64,000 nucleotides of DNA from Bacteroidales bacterium (lineage in GTDB: Bacteria; Bacteroidota; Bacteroidia; Bacteroidales; UBA7960). Made by a program: the position numbers and the translations under genes. Under the pieces are notes generated by a model that was given only the letters and a program-made list of their open reading frames with translations, made no database searches and had not been told where the DNA came from. Numbering within the stretch: the first letter of the stretch is position 1; every line of letters begins with the position of its first letter. Shown one piece after another: positions 28,576 through 37,799 of this stretch. Location: positions 37,722 to 101,721 of the forward strand of contig PWJZ01000119.1 of NCBI GenBank assembly GCA_003559855.1, written 5' to 3'.

Positions 28576-29886
28576 TCATATCGCTCCGAACACCAGCCCC
28601 GAGATCGTTGCCATTACAACCACAAGCAGTGCATATACGATGGTTTTCTGTGTGCCCATGACGCTTCGTATTACGAGCAAATTGGGTAGTGAAAGAGAAG
28701 GGCCTGCAAGAAGTAGTGCAAGCGCCGGGCCTTTGCCCATACCTGAAGCAAGCAAGCCTTGAAGGATAGGTATTTCTGTTAAAGTGGCAAAGTACATAAA
28801 TGCACCTATTACCGATGCAAATAAATTGGCAAATAACGAATTGCCTCCTACTATGGAAGTTATCCATTTATCGGGTATTATTCCGGGTATATCTGTATCT
28901 CCATGCGTTGAGCCAAGTAAAAACCCGGCAACAATTACGCCAATAGCCAGCAAAGGCAGTATCTGTTTTGTGAAATCCCATGTTGATAAAGTCCACTCTC
29001 TGTTTTCGCCGCCATGAAGCAGGGTTATTACCACAATACCCGCTATTGCCAGTATAAAAGGAATTTCAGGTGCTGTAGTAAACCAGGAACTGACAAGTAC
29101 CGGTACTGATGCCAGGGCAACCCAATGCCAGTTTATTTTCAGAATATTGATCAATGAATAAACAAGGAAAACACCAAGCAAAGCAGTAATTGTCCACTTA
29201 TTAGACCATACAAAGTACCATAAGCCGGTTGTTATGCCTTCGGCAGGCTCTCCCCAATTTGCAACTACAAGAATTAATACAAGAATAAAAAAATGCACTG
29301 AGGTTTGCCACAAAGGTCGCGATGCAGGCGGAGCTTCAACATTCATCTGGTCTTCTGCCTTTATTTTTTCCTCTTTTCGATATATCAAGCTCATTATCAA
29401 ACCGATAACTACCGCAAAAATTATCGCACCAATGATACGTGCAACGCCCATCTCCCAACCCAGAATACGTGCTGTTAATATTATTGCAAGGATGTTGATT
29501 GCCGGGCCGGAGTACAAGAAAGCAACTGCAGGACCTATTCCTGCACCACGCTTATGAATGCTCGAAAAAAGCGGTAATATGGTGCAAGAGCAAACTGCCA
29601 GGATGGTTCCTGAAATCGATGCTATAGAATAGGATAGCCATTTTTTTGCATTAGCCCCGAAATACTTTATTACTGATGCCTGGTTAACAAAGACGGCAAT
29701 AACACCGGCGATAAAAAAAGCAGGAATAAGACATAAAAGAACATGTTCCCGGGCATACCAGCGAGCCAGATCCAGTGAAGCAATTAAGGCAGTCCTGAAA
29801 TCGGCAACCTCCAAAGGCATGTAATATGCAAACAGGAAAAAGACAATTATCCAGAAGAGTATTTTTATTTCTTTCTTTAATTCCAT
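28576..29886 (-). CDS. Predicted permease (DUF318 / SO_0444-like metal(loid) efflux family)
   Basis: CSCTILPLFSSIHKRGAGIGPAVAFLYSGPAINILAIILTARILGW, multiple TM helices. Confidence 0.88.
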   Translation of the reverse strand: MELKKEIKILFWIIVFFLFAYYMPLEVADFRTALIASLDLARWYAREHVLLCLIPAFFIAGVIAVFVNQASVIKYFGANAKKWLSYSIASISGTILAVCSCTILPLFSSIHKRGAGIGPAVAFLYSGPAINILAIILTARILGWEMGVARIIGAIIFAVVIGLIMSLIYRKEEKIKAEDQMNVEAPPASRPLWQTSVHFFILVLILVVANWGEPAEGITTGLWYFVWSNKWTITALLGVFLVYSLINILKINWHWVALASVPVLVSSWFTTAPEIPFILAIAGIVVITLLHGGENREWTLSTWDFTKQILPLLAIGVIVAGFLLGSTHGDTDIPGIIPDKWITSIVGGNSLFANLFASVIGAFMYFATLTEIPILQGLLASGMGKGPALALLLAGPSLSLPNLLVIRSVMGTQKTIVYALLVVVMATISGLVFGAI

Positions 29887-30027
29887 GTTGAGCAGTGCAT
29901 GAATTGTTAGTATTCAATCAATTATGTTAGTTACTAAAAAAATCAAATAACAAGCATCAAATAACTGCCGAGCAAAGCGAGACTACGACCACATATAAAA
30001 TTAAACATTATATAAATAAATAACAAA

Positions 30028-30261
30028 TTATGCTTTCAGAAGCTTTTTGACTTCATCAACACCCGGAATTCTTCCGCTAAGAACAACCTTGCCATCAACC
30101 ACCAATCCCGGCGTCCGTGATATGCCATAACTTAATATCTCATCCATCTGATCTACCTTTATTAACTGTGCATCTATGCCAAGCTCTTCAATTGCTTTCT
30201 TCGTGACTTTCTCCAGTTCACGGCATCTGTAACATCCCGGTCCTAATACTTTAATTTCCAT
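30028..30261 (-). CDS. Thioredoxin-family small redox protein (TM0996/MTH895 glutaredoxin-like)
   Basis: MEIKVLGPGCYRCRELEKVTKKAIEELGIDAQLIKVDQMDEILSYGISRTPGLVVDGKVV with CxxC. Confidence 0.93.
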   Translation of the reverse strand: MEIKVLGPGCYRCRELEKVTKKAIEELGIDAQLIKVDQMDEILSYGISRTPGLVVDGKVVLSGRIPGVDEVKKLLKA

Positions 30262-30277
30262 AATGTTTTTATTTTTT

Positions 30278-30311
30278 TAACGGATAACGGGCAATCGCTT
30301 GTTATCCGTTA
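30278..30311. repeat. Perfect 11-bp hairpin in the thioredoxin/ArsR intergenic gap
   Basis: taacggataac (30278-30288) / gttatccgtta (30301-30311), 12-nt loop. Confidence 0.85.
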
Positions 30312-30362
30312 TTAGTGAATAATTAAGGCTGAGTTCGCGTTTTTACGAACAAAATTAAAAAA

Positions 30363-30659
30363 TTATTTATGTTCGAGCAAATCATAAAACAATTTGCGTG
30401 CTTCATTCCAGTTTTCTTTGTTAAGACAGTATTTTATTTTTGGCAATTCAATTTCGCCCTGCACAAGTCCTGATTTTTTCAACTCCTTGAGGTGCTGGGA
30501 AATAGTAGATTTTGCAATCGGTAAAACTTCGGTAAGATCGCCGCTATAACAACAGCTTCTCCTGGAAAGAAGCCTTACTATGTATATTCTAACCGGATGC
30601 GACAAGGCTTTTGCATAACGTGCAATTTTTTTATCATCAACCCCGGGTTTATCTGTCAT
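30363..30659 (-). CDS. ArsR-family winged-helix transcriptional regulator
   Basis: KALSHPVRIYIVRLLSRRSCCYSGDLTEVLPIAKSTISQHLKELKKSGLVQG. Confidence 0.92.
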   Translation of the reverse strand: MTDKPGVDDKKIARYAKALSHPVRIYIVRLLSRRSCCYSGDLTEVLPIAKSTISQHLKELKKSGLVQGEIELPKIKYCLNKENWNEARKLFYDLLEHK

Positions 30660-31048
30660 GATCGATAAATTTTGATTTAAATATCTAAATTAATAAATTT
30701 TTAAAGATTTTTATATCAACAGCCTACTAATTGAATTCATATCCCACATTTAAATTTTTGAAAACCATTGCATAATAAATCCACAACTGCCTGTATGGCA
30801 GAAAAATTTTCACTATTTTGCAACGTCTTTAAAATAATTATTTTAATTTTACAACTTAGATATACCATTATCAAAATATTTATAATATAAAACCTCCGAT
30901 ATGATTAAATTTTGATACATAATTTCCTGTTAAGCATGGCAGGCAATTAAATAATATGATAAAAAATCATTAAAAATTGCAAGTGAAGGATATCTTGAAT
31001 TAAGCCGATGCCATTTGCTTCCTTTCACTTGCTCAGCCAATAGAAAAT

Positions 31049-31780
31049 ATGAAACAGATAAAAAATTTCCTGCAACGGTTATTAAAAAGTGCAAAAAACA
31101 CAATATCAGGAGAAACGCATAAAGTAAAAGTAAAATCCGTAAAACATATTACTCATGATGTTTTACAGATTGTTACCGAAAAACCTGCAAGCTTTAAATT
31201 CGTATCCGGGCAAGCTACCTATATTGCTATAAACAAAAAAAACTGGAAGCGTAAGGAAAGGCCTTTTACTTTTACAAACCTTCCCTCGGATGATTATCTT
31301 GAATTTGTGATAAAAACCTACCCTTCCCATAATGGAGTTACCAACGAACTTCTTAATCTTAAAGAAAATGACGAGCTTATTGTCCGTGATGTCTATGGAG
31401 CAATAACCTACAAAGGTGAAGGCTTGTTTATTGCCGGTGGTGCAGGGGTAACCCCTTTTATATCTATTTTCAGGTACCTGAAGTCAACAGCCAAAATTGG
31501 CAACAACAAGCTTATTTTTGCAAATAAAAACAAAAAAGATATTATCCTTAAAGAAGAGTTTGAAAATATATTGGGCGACAATTTCATTAACATCCTGTCG
31601 GATGAAAAAACCAAGGAATATGACCATGGCTTTATCACCGAAGATTTTCTCAATAAATACATTGACGGCACAGTAAAATATGTTTATATATGCGGGCCGC
31701 CGCCAATGATGGATGCAATAGAAAAGCAGCTTAAAACCCTTAAGGTCGATAAAAAGTCAATTATAAAAGAAGCTTTTTAA
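31049..31780 (+). CDS. FAD/NAD(P)H-binding flavodoxin/ferredoxin-reductase-like protein
   Basis: RKERPFTFTNLPSDDYLEFVIKTYPSHNGVTNEL, GLFIAGGAGVTPFISIFRYL, YVYICGPPPMMDAI. Confidence 0.9.
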   Translation: MKQIKNFLQRLLKSAKNTISGETHKVKVKSVKHITHDVLQIVTEKPASFKFVSGQATYIAINKKNWKRKERPFTFTNLPSDDYLEFVIKTYPSHNGVTNELLNLKENDELIVRDVYGAITYKGEGLFIAGGAGVTPFISIFRYLKSTAKIGNNKLIFANKNKKDIILKEEFENILGDNFINILSDEKTKEYDHGFITEDFLNKYIDGTVKYVYICGPPPMMDAIEKQLKTLKVDKKSIIKEAF

Positions 31781-31838
31781 GCTATAGCATAGTAAAGATT
31801 AAATTTAACCGGAGTACTAAACTAAAAACATCATACAA

Positions 31839-32849
31839 ATGAAAAATCTTAAAACAAAATATATGGGTATTGAATTGGACAATCCCATTATCGTTGGGGC
31901 TTCAAATATGGTTACCGACTTTGATACTCTTAAAAAGGCTGAAGAGTCAGGTGCTGCGGCGATCGTATATAAATCATTGTTTGAGGAACAGATTCAACTG
32001 GAAAGATTTAAGATGGAAGAAGAGCTTACAGCCTTTGATGATATTCATGCGGAGATGCAAACGTTACATCCTAAAATTGAACATGCCGGTCCTGAAGAAC
32101 ATCTTATAAATATCAAAAAAGCAAGGGAAAGCCTGACTATTCCGCTGATAGCCAGCCTTAATGCAATAAATAAAGACACCTGGATAGAGTATGCAAGGCT
32201 GCTTAGTGAAACAGGAGTTAATGGAATTGAACTGAATTTTTATCAAACTCCAACCGATTTCAGTAAAAACTCAAAAGATATCGAAGATGAGCAGGTCAGT
32301 ATAATAAAAGAGATCAAAAAAAGCCTGTCAATCCCGGTTAGTGTTAAGTTGAGTTCTGAATATACCAATGTCCTGAACTTAATAGAAAGGATAGATCAGG
32401 CCGGATCCGATGCTTTTGTTTTGTTTAATTCTTTCTTTATGCCTGACATTGATATTAATAATGAAAAGCATATAAAACAATTCAATCTCAGTAATAAGGG
32501 TGATTACAAGAAATCTCTCCGGACTACCGGATTATTGTTTGAAAACATTAAAGCGGATATATGCGGCAGTCATGGGGTTCACAATGGCACAGACACTATC
32601 AGATTGATTCTGGCGGGAGCATCGTGTGTGCAGATGGTAAGCTCTTTATACAAGCATGGATTATCGCAAATCGAAAAAAGCAAGCAAAAGCTTGCAGAAT
32701 GGATGGAAGAGAAAAATTACAACAGTATTGATGAGTTTAAAGGTAAGTTATCAAATAACAAACTCAGCAGAAACCCATTTATTTATAAAAGAGCGCAGTA
32801 TGTTGAATTGCTCATAAATTCAGAAGAGATATTTGAAGCACCGCGCTAA
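31839..32849 (+). CDS. Dihydroorotate dehydrogenase-like protein
   Basis: MKNLKTKYMGIELDNPIIVGASNMVTDFDTLKKAEESGAAAIVYKSLFEEQI; GVHNGTDTIRLILAGASCVQMVSSLYKHG. Confidence 0.92.
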   Translation: MKNLKTKYMGIELDNPIIVGASNMVTDFDTLKKAEESGAAAIVYKSLFEEQIQLERFKMEEELTAFDDIHAEMQTLHPKIEHAGPEEHLINIKKARESLTIPLIASLNAINKDTWIEYARLLSETGVNGIELNFYQTPTDFSKNSKDIEDEQVSIIKEIKKSLSIPVSVKLSSEYTNVLNLIERIDQAGSDAFVLFNSFFMPDIDINNEKHIKQFNLSNKGDYKKSLRTTGLLFENIKADICGSHGVHNGTDTIRLILAGASCVQMVSSLYKHGLSQIEKSKQKLAEWMEEKNYNSIDEFKGKLSNNKLSRNPFIYKRAQYVELLINSEEIFEAPR

Positions 32850-32988
32850 CAAATTACGCAAAAGCTTCCGGATAAAGAGGTATAAAAACATTCCATAATA
32901 AAAACTACTTCCGAAAAAGTTTAGTCCGTTTATTTGAATAGTTTCACATAAACTTTTTTCGGCTTCAGTCATATTTATATTGTTTTTT

Positions 32989-33200
32989 ACTACTGTCCGA
33001 TTAAAATTTTCTAAATTTTATGAATGTCAATATTAGTAACAATTTTGTTGAAGCTGACTGTTTATAAGGTAATATTTATATTTTTTTTATGCCACGAAAT
33101 CTCAAAGATTCACCAATAAGCTGACAGTCAAAGTTATAATCTTTGTGTTTCTATGTTCTCTTGCCTTTGTGGCTGTTTATTATTTTAATCGGACAGTAGT
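32989..33200. mobile_element. MITE-like element with perfect 19-bp terminal inverted repeats
   Basis: actactgtccgattaaaat (32989-33007) and exact reverse complement attttaatcggacagtagt (33182-33200); 9-bp direct repeat attgttttt at 32979-32987 and 33202-33210. Confidence 0.8.
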
Positions 33201-33400
33201 GATTGTTTTTGAAATATTGTCAAATCCACGTTGGTTTTGTCCAGAATTTTATGTTAAACCAATCGTGGTCTATTTAAAATTAAAGTAATCCACGGCAATT
33301 ACAATAAGTTGAGTTTTTTATTATCAATTTAATAAAAGTATTTAGACAAAGATGTATATTTTTGCATCCGCATAAAATGTTTTTAATAAAGCAAATTACT

Positions 33401-36100
33401 ATGGCAGAAAAGAAAGAGAAACAACATGTTGAAAGATGGCATTCGATGGATGCCAGGGATATTATAAAAGTATTAAAAACTGACAGGGAAAAAGGATTAG
33501 AAAATAGTGAAGTAAACAAAAGGCTTGAAAAATATGGCAGGAATGAGATTCCAAAAGCCAAAAGACGCAGCGCATGGAAACGGCTGCTGATGCAGTTTCA
33601 CAATGTGCTTATCTATGTCCTATTAGCTGCTGCTATTATTACAGCCCTTATGGAGCATTGGATTGACACATGGGTAATTCTTGGTGTTGTTGTTGTAAAC
33701 GCATTGATCGGCTTTATACAGGAGGGCAAAGCTGAAAAAGCAATTGAAAGTATCCGTGAAATGCTTTCTTTGGAAGCAGTAGCTATAAGGGATGGTGATA
33801 AGAAGACTATTGATGCTGAAGAGCTCGTACCTGGTGACATAGTAATTTTAAAATCCGGAGACAAGATTCCTGCTGATATACGCCTTATTGAATCTAAAGA
33901 TTTAAGAGTAGAAGAATCGCCACTTACCGGAGAGTCAACCTCCGTTGATAAAAGCGTGGAGTCTGTGGAAGAAGATGCTGTAGTCGGAGATCAAAGCTCT
34001 ATGGCGTTTTCAGGCACAGTAGTAACATATGGAAAAGCTACCGGAGTTGTTGTTAACACAGGATCTCAAACTGAAATTGGAAAAATAAAAGAAATGATGG
34101 AGGAAGTAGAAGAAATCACAACTCCATTGTTACAAAAAATAGAAAAGTTCGGTAAGTGGTTATCTTTAGCTATTTTGGTTGTTACTGCAACCTTTTTTCT
34201 TTTTGGTTATCTGTTCAGGGATTACACATTGGTTGAGTTATTTATGATTGCTATCAGCCTGATAGTAGCATCTATACCTGAAGGGTTGCCCGCAATTATG
34301 ACCATTACGCTTGCTATCGGAGTAAGGCGTATGGCTTCCAGAAATTCTATTATACGAAGGCTCCCTTCAGTTGAAACTCTGGGGTCAGTAACTGTTATCT
34401 GTTCGGATAAAACAGGAACGCTTACCCGCAATGAAATGACAGCAAAAACTATCCTAACCGCCGATAATGAATATCAGGTTGAAGGAACAGGTTATAAACC
34501 CGAAGGCAACATTCTTAAGGATGATCAGAAAATTGAACCAAAAGACGATAAAGTTCTCTGGCAAATGTTGCAGGCTATACGGGTCTGTAACAACTCTGAG
34601 ATCAATGAAAATGATGAAGGTAAATGGGAACTTACAGGGACTCCAACCGAAGGGGCATTGCTTACATTAAGCTACAAGGCAGGCCTGAGAGATTTCAAGC
34701 CCGAACGGATTGATCATATCCCTTTTGAATCTTACCATAAGTATATGGCAACTCTTAACAAAGTAGATGACGAAGTTTTGATATTTATCACAGGAGCGCC
34801 GGAAAGAGTAATGGAAATGTGTGACAAACAATATACTTCAGAAGGAGATAAAAAGCTGGATAAAAAATACTGGGAGAAAAAAATGGAAGAGGTTGCCGCA
34901 AAAGGGCAAAGGCTTCTGGGTGTTGCTTTCAGAAAAGCTGATAAAAAACGGTCGGAAATTGAAAGAGATGACCTTGAGAAAAACAAAACGTTCCTGGGTG
35001 TGATAGGAATTATTGACCCTCCCCGTGAGAATATCATAGAATCTATAAAAGAATGTAAAGAAGCCGGAATAGCCGTAAAGATGATCACAGGAGATCATGC
35101 TATAACAGCTAAGGCTATTGGCAAAGAGATAGGTATTGGTGACGGCGAAAAAGTAATTACAGGGAAAGAACTCGAAGCAAAAAGTGATAAAGAACTTAAA
35201 AAAATAGTTGAAGAATATGATGTATATGCCCGCACCAGCCCTGAACATAAACTACGGCTGGTAAAAGCATTACAGGAAAATGGCCAGCTTTGTGCAATGA
35301 CAGGCGATGGCGTTAATGACGCTCCGGCCTTGAAAAAGGCAAACATAGGTATTGCCATGGGTATTAAAGGAACGGAAGTGTCAAAAGATGCCTCCGAAAT
35401 GGTTCTGGCCGACGACAACTTTGCTACAATAGTAAACGCCGTAGAAGAAGGACGTACAGTATACGACAACCTGCGCAAAACATTGCTGTTCCTCCTGCCA
35501 ACCAACGGAGCAGAAGCCCTGGTACTGATGACTGCCGTTTTTTTAGGAATGGTTATGCCTATCACACCTCTGCAAATACTCTGGGTAAACATGGTTACTG
35601 CAGTTACATTGGCCCTGGCGCTCGCTTTCGAACCTATGGAAGAAAATGTTATGGAACTGCCGCCTCGAAAACCTGATGCGCCAATACTAGGTAAACTGGG
35701 TGTTTGGAGAATAGTTTTTGTGTCATTCCTTGTAGGAGGGCTAACATTTGCAATTTTTAATTACATGCAATCACTTGGAGCTGATCAGGCCACCTCAAGA
35801 ACGGTTGCAGTTAATACTCTTGTGTCAGGTCAGTTATTCTACCTGTTCAATTGCAGAAAAATCCAACTACCAAGCTTAGGAAAAGGGTTTTTTAATAATA
35901 AAAACGCATTTATTGCCGTGGCAGTGTTGATAATATTGCAATTGTTATTTTCATACACGCCTTTTATGAATGATATCTTTGATACTATCAATATCCGGGC
36001 AGCCTACTGGTTACCGCCGTTATTGGCAGGCCTGGCTGTTTTCTTTATTGTAGAACTTGAAAAATTTATTGTTGTTAAAGTAATGAAGAAAAAAGTTTAA
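33401..36100 (+). CDS. Cation-transporting P-type ATPase (calcium-type P2 family)
   Basis: VICSDKTGTLTRNEMT, MTGDGVNDAPALKKANIGIAMG, IPEGLPAIMTITLAIG. ORF opens at 33362; MAEKKEKQ at 33401 is the likelier start. Confidence 0.95.
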   Translation: MAEKKEKQHVERWHSMDARDIIKVLKTDREKGLENSEVNKRLEKYGRNEIPKAKRRSAWKRLLMQFHNVLIYVLLAAAIITALMEHWIDTWVILGVVVVNALIGFIQEGKAEKAIESIREMLSLEAVAIRDGDKKTIDAEELVPGDIVILKSGDKIPADIRLIESKDLRVEESPLTGESTSVDKSVESVEEDAVVGDQSSMAFSGTVVTYGKATGVVVNTGSQTEIGKIKEMMEEVEEITTPLLQKIEKFGKWLSLAILVVTATFFLFGYLFRDYTLVELFMIAISLIVASIPEGLPAIMTITLAIGVRRMASRNSIIRRLPSVETLGSVTVICSDKTGTLTRNEMTAKTILTADNEYQVEGTGYKPEGNILKDDQKIEPKDDKVLWQMLQAIRVCNNSEINENDEGKWELTGTPTEGALLTLSYKAGLRDFKPERIDHIPFESYHKYMATLNKVDDEVLIFITGAPERVMEMCDKQYTSEGDKKLDKKYWEKKMEEVAAKGQRLLGVAFRKADKKRSEIERDDLEKNKTFLGVIGIIDPPRENIIESIKECKEAGIAVKMITGDHAITAKAIGKEIGIGDGEKVITGKELEAKSDKELKKIVEEYDVYARTSPEHKLRLVKALQENGQLCAMTGDGVNDAPALKKANIGIAMGIKGTEVSKDASEMVLADDNFATIVNAVEEGRTVYDNLRKTLLFLLPTNGAEALVLMTAVFLGMVMPITPLQILWVNMVTAVTLALALAFEPMEENVMELPPRKPDAPILGKLGVWRIVFVSFLVGGLTFAIFNYMQSLGADQATSRTVAVNTLVSGQLFYLFNCRKIQLPSLGKGFFNNKNAFIAVAVLIILQLLFSYTPFMNDIFDTINIRAAYWLPPLLAGLAVFFIVELEKFIVVKVMKKKV

Positions 36101-36138
36101 ATAACCTAATAGCCAATAGCTGATAAACCGCCAACTAA

Positions 36139-36768
36139 ATGAGCGAAGAAAAAAAGTATTACTCATTCACTAAAAAGTTTTGGAAAATTTTTGCCCCGGT
36201 TTATGATATTGCCGTGATATTGATTTCAGGGGTTAGAAATAAAGTTGTCGGCTTTATCGAATCCGAAGCTAATTCAAAAGTATTGGACGTGGGTACCGGT
36301 ACAGGAAAGCAAGCATTTGCTTTTGGTAAAAAAGGTTATGATGTTACCGGTGTTGACATCTCCGAGTCTATGCTCAAAATAGCTGAAAGAAAAAACAAAC
36401 ATGAAAATGTTAAGTTTATGGCAGCTGATGCAACAAGCCTGCCTTTCCAAGACAGAAGCTTTGATGTTACATGTGCATCCCTAATGTTGCACGACATGCC
36501 CCTGTCTATTGTTGAAGAAGCATTGAAAGAAATGGCAAGAGTAACGAAGCCTGATGGGATGGTAATAATAGTTGAGTATGACTTGCCAAAAAATGCGATT
36601 GGGAGGTTTTTGGTCTATAATTTAATCAGAATATATGAAATAAAATACTATTCAAGTTTTATAAAGTCAGACTTCGAATCATTATTAAATAAATCAGGAA
36701 TTAAAATTGAAGAAAAGCTTAAAGTGTTTTTCGGAGCCGGTAAAATTTTGAAATGCCGTTTTGTATAA
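36139..36768 (+). CDS. Class I SAM-dependent methyltransferase
   Basis: SKVLDVGTGTGKQAFAFGKKGYDVTGVDISESMLKIAE. Confidence 0.93.
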   Translation: MSEEKKYYSFTKKFWKIFAPVYDIAVILISGVRNKVVGFIESEANSKVLDVGTGTGKQAFAFGKKGYDVTGVDISESMLKIAERKNKHENVKFMAADATSLPFQDRSFDVTCASLMLHDMPLSIVEEALKEMARVTKPDGMVIIVEYDLPKNAIGRFLVYNLIRIYEIKYYSSFIKSDFESLLNKSGIKIEEKLKVFFGAGKILKCRFV

Positions 36769-36821
36769 AATATTTTTCATCAGTTGAGGTAATTAATTAT
36801 TATTTTTGTAAAGAAGCAAGC

Positions 36822-37049
36822 ATGAATTATTTAGACAGGATCACAATAAATCCGGATATATGTCATGGCAAACCTTGTATTCGCTGCATGAGGTGGCCTG
36901 TTGAAGTTATTATTGATATGTTGGGTTCGGGTATGACTATTGAGAAAATTATTACAGATCATCAGGAACTTGAAAGAGAGGATATTTTGGCAAGCTTAAA
37001 TTTTGCTAAACTTTATTTATCAGGACGCTCAATTAAAGAATTTGCCTGA
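36822..37049 (+). CDS. DUF433 domain protein (VapB-like antitoxin)
   Basis: MNYLDRITINPDICHGKPCIRCMRWPVEVIIDMLGSGMTIEKIITDHQELEREDILASLNFAKLYLSGR; start refined from 36753. Confidence 0.92.
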   Translation: MNYLDRITINPDICHGKPCIRCMRWPVEVIIDMLGSGMTIEKIITDHQELEREDILASLNFAKLYLSGRSIKEFA

Positions 37050-37152
37050 TGAGATTTCTCTGTGATGTACATATTTCATTTAAATTGCAAATCATTTGAA
37101 ATCACTGGGCTTTGACACATTTCATGTAATAACAATTATTAGTGACAAATAA
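37049..37152 (+). pseudogene. Truncated, frameshifted DUF5615 (PIN-like) toxin remnant
   Basis: Overlaps the antitoxin stop (TGATG). Frame 1: MRFLCDVHISFKLQII*; shifted frame from 37096: LKSLGFDTFHVITIISDK*. Together they match the expected start of a DUF5615 protein. Confidence 0.75.
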
Positions 37153-37218
37153 TAATTTACATTACAATATCAGTAGTGTTTATAAAATTGAGATTATTTT
37201 TTTACGCTACGCATTCAA

Positions 37219-37797
37219 ATGATTATCATGATCATAATAGGAATAACCGGCACTCTGGGATCAGGTAAAGGCACTATAGTCAAATACCTTGTTGAGCAAA
37301 AAGGATTTGAACATTATACCGTCAGGGGGTTTCTGACAGAAGCCCTTAAAAAGAGAAACATGGCTGTCAATCGCGACACCATGACATCATTGGCAAATGA
37401 GCTTCGCAAACAAAACAGCCCGTCATATATCGTAGAAAAGCTTGCAGAGAAAGCATTAAAAAGTGGTAATGATTGTGTTATTGAAAGTATAAGAACACCG
37501 GGAGAAGTTGCAGCGCTTAGAAAATATCCTAAATTCGTTCTGCTCGCTGTTGATGCCGATATTAATTTGAGATATCAAAGAATACTCAAGCGCAACTCCG
37601 AAACAGACCAGGTAAGCTTTGAAACATTTGTTGCCAATGAAAAGCGCGAGATGCATTCTGATGATCCGAACAAACAAAACCTGTCAAAATGTATAGAAAT
37701 GGCGGATTATACGATTTTAAACAATGATTCGATAAACAGCCTTCATTCTAAGGTTGAAACATTTTTAAACAATATTTCATACGATTCACAAACTTAA
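37219..37797 (+). CDS. P-loop nucleotide kinase-like protein (dephospho-CoA-kinase-like AAA family)
   Basis: IIIGITGTLGSGKGTIVKYLVEQKGF (Walker A), CVIESIRTPGEVAALRK, VDADINLRYQRILKR. Confidence 0.85.
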   Translation: MIIMIIIGITGTLGSGKGTIVKYLVEQKGFEHYTVRGFLTEALKKRNMAVNRDTMTSLANELRKQNSPSYIVEKLAEKALKSGNDCVIESIRTPGEVAALRKYPKFVLLAVDADINLRYQRILKRNSETDQVSFETFVANEKREMHSDDPNKQNLSKCIEMADYTILNNDSINSLHSKVETFLNNISYDSQT

Positions 37798-37799
37798 AT

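Noticed and set aside
31049-32849. PyrK-PyrD (class 1B dihydroorotate dehydrogenase) operon
   Set aside because: The reductase lacks the C-terminal Cys cluster expected of PyrK and the second gene matches the DHODH-like paralogue family, so a pyrimidine role is not supported.
36753-36821. N-terminal extension of the DUF433 ORF overlapping the methyltransferase
   Set aside because: The sequence MPFCIKYFSSVEVINYYFCKEAS is not antitoxin-like; the Met at 36822 gives the expected start.
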